Assembly (NCBI GenBank): GCA_003133745.1
Contig: PKZD01000018.1
Span: forward strand, 1-40,723
Length of the DNA: 40,723 bases
Reading direction: 5' to 3'
Source of the DNA: Candidatus Tyrphobacter aquilonaris
GTDB lineage: Bacteria; Vulcanimicrobiota; Vulcanimicrobiia; Vulcanimicrobiales; Vulcanimicrobiaceae
Both the position numbers and the translations under genes were made by a program. Positions 36,821-40,723 of the stretch are shown here, piece by piece. Within the stretch, counting starts at the first letter, position 1; every line of letters starts with the position of its first letter. The notes below the pieces were generated by a model. The model was not told the DNA's origin, did not search any database, and saw only the letters and a program-made list of their open reading frames with translations.

Positions 36821-37969
36821 TTGAATCCACGCTCCCTCGCAATGCTCTTGCTGCTGACGGTGATCTGCGCGGCGCGCGCGCACGCGCAAACGGCTCCCGC
36901 GACGCCGACGCCGAGCGCCACGCCGACGCCAGCCCCGGCATACTCGCTGGATGGCGCGTTTTCGCTTTTCTCGGCGCACACGAACGGCGTAAACGCGAGC
37001 GGAGCGCTTGACACTCCCACCGGCGCGGATGGGATCTCGCGCACGGATCTGAGCAACGGGATGCTCATCGTGACGAAGAACAGCGGCTGGTTTCGCTTCG
37101 GCATCACGGCGGGGGTCTACGCGCTTCCAGTGGTCGGCGAAGCTCTCAATCCGACGACGCAAGGCGGAGCCAACACTTCGCTGTACGGCTACGTTCCTCA
37201 GGCGTACTTCGCTTTTGTTCCGAACGACCACGTCACGATCACCGTTGGTCAGTTAGCGACCTTGCTCGGCCAAGAGGACGGCTTCACGTACCAGAACATC
37301 GACATTCAGCGCGGGCTTGTGTGGGCGGCCGAGTCGACCTTTAGCCGCGGTCTGCGCGTAACATACGTGCAGGGTAAGTTTACCGGTGACCTCGAGTACA
37401 ACGACGGCTTTTACACCGGCAATTGGCGCGCGTTCGAAGGGCTGGCCGGGTGGGCGCCGAGCGCGAACACGGACGTGCAGTTCGCGTTCATCGCACCGAA
37501 TCCAAATACGCCTGGCAACGCGACGACGTCGATTGCGAACAAGACCGAGTACGATTTCATGTTCACGCAACAGATCGGGAAGTTGCAGCTCCTGCCGTAC
37601 GTGCTGTTCGTGAACTCGCCTGCTTCGGCCAGCCTCGGCTACCCATCGAGCGAGAACGCGACGGGAGAAGCATTTCTCGCATCATACGCCTTCAACGGCA
37701 CGTACTCCGTCGGTGGGCGCTACGAATGGTTCGTCAATCACTCGGGCGTCACGGATATGTCGCCGAATGCGGACTTTCTCGGGTACGGCCCGGGAAGCCG
37801 AGCGTCGAGCTTCACGATCACGCCGGCATATCGCGAGAACCTCTTTTTCGTGCGGGCCGAGTTTTCGTTGGTCCACGCCGCCGACGCGGCGCCGGGCCTG
37901 GCGTTCGGGGGCGCGGGACTCTCCGCGACACAAACTCGCGTCCTCGTGGAAACCGGGGTGCAGTTCTGA
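36821..37969 (+). CDS. Outer-membrane beta-barrel/porin-like protein
   Basis: Signal MNPRSLAMLLLLTVICAARAHAQ; alternating aromatic beta-strand pattern and C-terminal LVETGVQF; TTG start. Confidence 0.75.
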   Translation: MNPRSLAMLLLLTVICAARAHAQTAPATPTPSATPTPAPAYSLDGAFSLFSAHTNGVNASGALDTPTGADGISRTDLSNGMLIVTKNSGWFRFGITAGVYALPVVGEALNPTTQGGANTSLYGYVPQAYFAFVPNDHVTITVGQLATLLGQEDGFTYQNIDIQRGLVWAAESTFSRGLRVTYVQGKFTGDLEYNDGFYTGNWRAFEGLAGWAPSANTDVQFAFIAPNPNTPGNATTSIANKTEYDFMFTQQIGKLQLLPYVLFVNSPASASLGYPSSENATGEAFLASYAFNGTYSVGGRYEWFVNHSGVTDMSPNADFLGYGPGSRASSFTITPAYRENLFFVRAEFSLVHAADAAPGLAFGGAGLSATQTRVLVETGVQF

Positions 37970-38052
37970 TGCTCGACGCGCTGCTCTTGCTGCTCACGCT
38001 GGTGTTCTTCGCGATGACCGAACTGTACGTCCGTGGTTGTGAGAAGCTATGA
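37969..38052 (+). CDS. 27-aa single-TM small protein in the kdp operon
   Basis: MLDALLLLLTLVFFAMTELYVRGCEKL; tgATG coupling to the upstream gene and atgA coupling to kdpF. Confidence 0.65.
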   Translation: MLDALLLLLTLVFFAMTELYVRGCEKL

Positions 38053-38138
38053 ACCTTGACGATCTGCTCGGACTGGTGTTAACGGTCGGCGGCCTCGTCT
38101 ACCTCGTCTATGCGATGCTGCGTCCGGAGAACTTCTAG
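38049..38138 (+). CDS. kdpF: KdpF-like small subunit of the K+-ATPase
   Basis: 29 aa MNLDDLLGLVLTVGGLVYLVYAMLRPENF immediately before kdpA. Confidence 0.85.
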   Translation: MNLDDLLGLVLTVGGLVYLVYAMLRPENF

Positions 38139-38141
38139 GCG

Positions 38142-39842
38142 ATGACCATGATCGGCTGGGTTCAAGCCCTTGTATTCTTCGCGATCGTGCTTGCGTTGAC
38201 CAAACCGATCGGGCTCTACATGGCGCACGTCTTCGAGGGCGAGCGCACGTGGCTCTCACCGGTATTACGGCCCGTGGAGCTGGTGATCTATCGGCTCGGC
38301 GGCGTCCGCGAGGACGACGAGATGCCATGGTATGGCTACGCGCTGGCGATGCTCGCGTTCTCCTTGGTCGGATTCTTGTACCTCTACCTGTTGCTACGAA
38401 CGCAGAAGTGGCTGCCGCTCAATCCGCAGCACCTCGACAACATGCCGACGGATCTCGCATGGAACACCGCGCTGAGCTTCCTCACCAACACGAACTGGCA
38501 GTTCTATTCGGGCGAGAGTTCGATGAGCTATCTCTCGCAGATGTCGGGCTTGGCATGGCACAATTTTGTCTCGGCCGCAGTCGGCATCGCGACGGCGGTT
38601 GCAGTCGTGCGCGGCATTGCGCGCACGACCGTGAGCACGCTCGGTAACTTTTGGGTCGATCTCACTCGCTGCTGTCTCTACGTGCTGCTGCCGATCTCGA
38701 TCGTCGTCGGATTGTTCTTCGTCGCGCAAGGGATGCCGCAGAACTTTCATGCGTATCAGACGGTCACATCCGTGTCGGGCTTCTCACAGGCGATAACCGG
38801 TGGCCCGATGGCGTCGCAGGAAGTCATCAAAGAGCTGGGCACCAACGGCGGGGGATTCGTGAACGCGAACTCGGCGGCGCCGAACGAAAACCCGACGCCG
38901 TTGACGAACCTCGTTGAATTGATTCTGATATTCTCGCTGGGCGCCGGCCTGACGTATATGTACGGCCGAATGGTGCGTGACACGCGCCAAGGCTGGGCGA
39001 TCTTTGCGGCCATGGCGATCTTGTTCTTTGCGGGGTTTAGCGTTGCGTACTGGGCGGAAGCGGCGGGCAACCCGATCGTGCACCATCTCGGCGTTGCGGG
39101 CGCGAACATGGAGGGAAAGGAGTGTCGTTTCGGCATCGCCGCATCTTCGCTCTTCGCAACCGTTACAACCGATACGTCGTGCGGCGCCGTCAACGCGATG
39201 CACGATTCGTTCATGCCGCTCGGCGGTCTCGTGCCGCTCGCGAACATGCAGTTAGGCGAGATCGTCTTCGGCGGCGTCGGCAGCGGTCTCTACGGGATGA
39301 TCGCCTTTGTCGTGCTCACGGTCTTTATCGCCGGACTGATGGTCGGGCGCACGCCGGAATATCTTGGGAAGAAGATCGAGCGGCGTGAGGTGCAGTTCGC
39401 CCTGCTAGCAGTCCTCGTAACGCCGGTGCTCTGCCTCGTACCGACCGCAATCGCGGTGCTCCTACCGGCGGGCCTGGCCACGTTGAACAATGCTGGACCG
39501 CACGGATTTTCGGAGATACTGTATGCGTTCACGTCCACGAACGCCAACAACGGCTCCGCGTTCGCCGGCCTCGGACCGAATCGATTTTACGACATCATGA
39601 CCGGCGTCAACATGTTCTTCGGTCGCTTTGCGGTCGCCGTCGCCGTGCTCGCCCTCGGTGGCGCGCTCGCTGGTAAGAAGGCGGTTATGGCCAGCGCGGG
39701 TACGTTCACGACGAACTCGCCGATCTTCGTCGCTTTGCTTATCGGCGTGATCGTCATCGTGGGCGCCCTGACGTTCCTTCCGGCGGACGCGCTCGGGCCG
39801 ATCGTCGAACATGTACTCGTCCTGCAAGGAAAAACGTTCTGA
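38142..39842 (+). CDS. kdpA: K+-transporting ATPase subunit KdpA
   Basis: [64 protein letters not shown]. Confidence 0.97.
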   Translation: MTMIGWVQALVFFAIVLALTKPIGLYMAHVFEGERTWLSPVLRPVELVIYRLGGVREDDEMPWYGYALAMLAFSLVGFLYLYLLLRTQKWLPLNPQHLDNMPTDLAWNTALSFLTNTNWQFYSGESSMSYLSQMSGLAWHNFVSAAVGIATAVAVVRGIARTTVSTLGNFWVDLTRCCLYVLLPISIVVGLFFVAQGMPQNFHAYQTVTSVSGFSQAITGGPMASQEVIKELGTNGGGFVNANSAAPNENPTPLTNLVELILIFSLGAGLTYMYGRMVRDTRQGWAIFAAMAILFFAGFSVAYWAEAAGNPIVHHLGVAGANMEGKECRFGIAASSLFATVTTDTSCGAVNAMHDSFMPLGGLVPLANMQLGEIVFGGVGSGLYGMIAFVVLTVFIAGLMVGRTPEYLGKKIERREVQFALLAVLVTPVLCLVPTAIAVLLPAGLATLNNAGPHGFSEILYAFTSTNANNGSAFAGLGPNRFYDIMTGVNMFFGRFAVAVAVLALGGALAGKKAVMASAGTFTTNSPIFVALLIGVIVIVGALTFLPADALGPIVEHVLVLQGKTF

Positions 39843-40723
39843 TGTTGTCTCAACGTCGCTTGGAGCGCCGACCGAGAGCACGTTCTCTTTTCGACCGTGC
39901 GATCGTCATGCGCGCGATCGCGGATTCGTTCAAGAAGCTCAATCCGCGCTGGATGGCTCGCAACCCGGTCATGTTCATCGTCGAGGTCGGTGCGGTTGCG
40001 ACGACGCTCTTCTTCGTGCGCGACATCATCTCGAAACAAGGAAACAGCGGATTCGATTTCGCGATCGCGGCATGGCTGTGGTTCACGGTCTTGTTTGCGA
40101 ACTTTGCCGAAGCCGTCGCCGAAGGGCGCGGCAAGGCGCAAGCGGAGTCGCTGCGTCGAGCGAAAACCGACACGCTCGCCAATAAGGTCGACGACAAAGG
40201 GAATGTGACTCGGATTTCCGCGACGGCGCTGCGCAAAGGCGATGTCGTGCGGATCGAGGCGGGCGAGTTGATTCCAGCGGACGGCGACGTGGTTCAAGGA
40301 GCTGCGACCGTCGACGAATCGGCGATCACCGGTGAATCGGCGCCCGTCATTCGTGAGTCCGGCGGCGACCGCAGCGCCGTCACCGGCGGAACGCGCGTGC
40401 TTTCCGATTCGATCCTCGTACGCGTCACGGCCAATCCCGGTGAGTCGTTCCTCGATCGCATGATCGCCCTGGTCGAGGGAGCGCAGCGACAGAAGACGCC
40501 AAACGAGATCGCCCTCTCGATTTTGCTTGCGGGGCTCACGATCGTTTTCCTGATCGCAGTTGCGACGCTGGCGCCGTACTCGATTTACGCCGGCGCCCAT
40601 CAAAGCGTGACCGTGCTCATCGCGCTGCTCGTCTGCTTGATTCCGACGACGATTGGCGGCCTACTCTCGGCAATCGGCATCGCCGGCATGGACCGGGTGA
40701 TGCAGCGCAACGTGCTCGCGATG
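39842..40723 (+). CDS. kdpB: K+-transporting ATPase ATP-binding subunit KdpB, 3' truncated by window end
   Basis: [59 protein letters not shown]; frame open to the last base. Confidence 0.95.
   Translation, partial: MLSQRRLERRPRARSLFDRAIVMRAIADSFKKLNPRWMARNPVMFIVEVGAVATTLFFVRDIISKQGNSGFDFAIAAWLWFTVLFANFAEAVAEGRGKAQAESLRRAKTDTLANKVDDKGNVTRISATALRKGDVVRIEAGELIPADGDVVQGAATVDESAITGESAPVIRESGGDRSAVTGGTRVLSDSILVRVTANPGESFLDRMIALVEGAQRQKTPNEIALSILLAGLTIVFLIAVATLAPYSIYAGAHQSVTVLIALLVCLIPTTIGGLLSAIGIAGMDRVMQRNVLAM

Noticed and set aside
1-40723. CRISPR arrays, rRNA, prophage, transposase, toxin-antitoxin or defence systems
   Set aside because: No regularly spaced repeats, rRNA segments or recognisable proteins of these classes were seen.

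Overview
High-GC bacterial chromosomal window of 40.7 kb, densely coding, probably from a diderm because TolC-type and porin-like outer-membrane proteins are present. The taxon cannot be fixed from sequence reading alone. In order: (1) an FlK-like hotdog thioesterase divergent from an HlyD-type adaptor + TolC-type OMF + two-domain AsnC/siroheme-decarboxylase-like protein, then an oligopeptide-type lipoprotein SBP; (2) an orphan E1-alpha 2-oxoacid dehydrogenase; (3) a TetR regulator and an aerobic phenylacetate cluster, paaZ-A-B-C-D-E-(G-like)-I-J; (4) M50 protease, type II NADH dehydrogenase, tandem M55 (DppA-like) peptidases, TPR protein, SprT-like protein, fumC; (5) a short intergenic unit with a tRNA/tmRNA-like T-arm/acceptor 3' segment enclosed in a long imperfect stem and followed by a terminator; (6) secreted HAF-like protein, TauE/SafE, efp, plsY, der; (7) miaB-mutS-mutL-miaA-dapF, radical SAM protein, CPA1 antiporter; (8) beta-barrel protein + 27-aa ORF + kdpF-kdpA-kdpB (kdpB cut by the window end). 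The most notable observations are the T-arm-bearing structured unit at 22533-22682, a shared TetR-like palindrome before paaZ and before the efflux genes, a TIR-bounded ~155-bp element at 6311-6465, and an unassigned, highly structured region at 1-260. No CRISPR array, rRNA, complete tRNA or transposase was seen.
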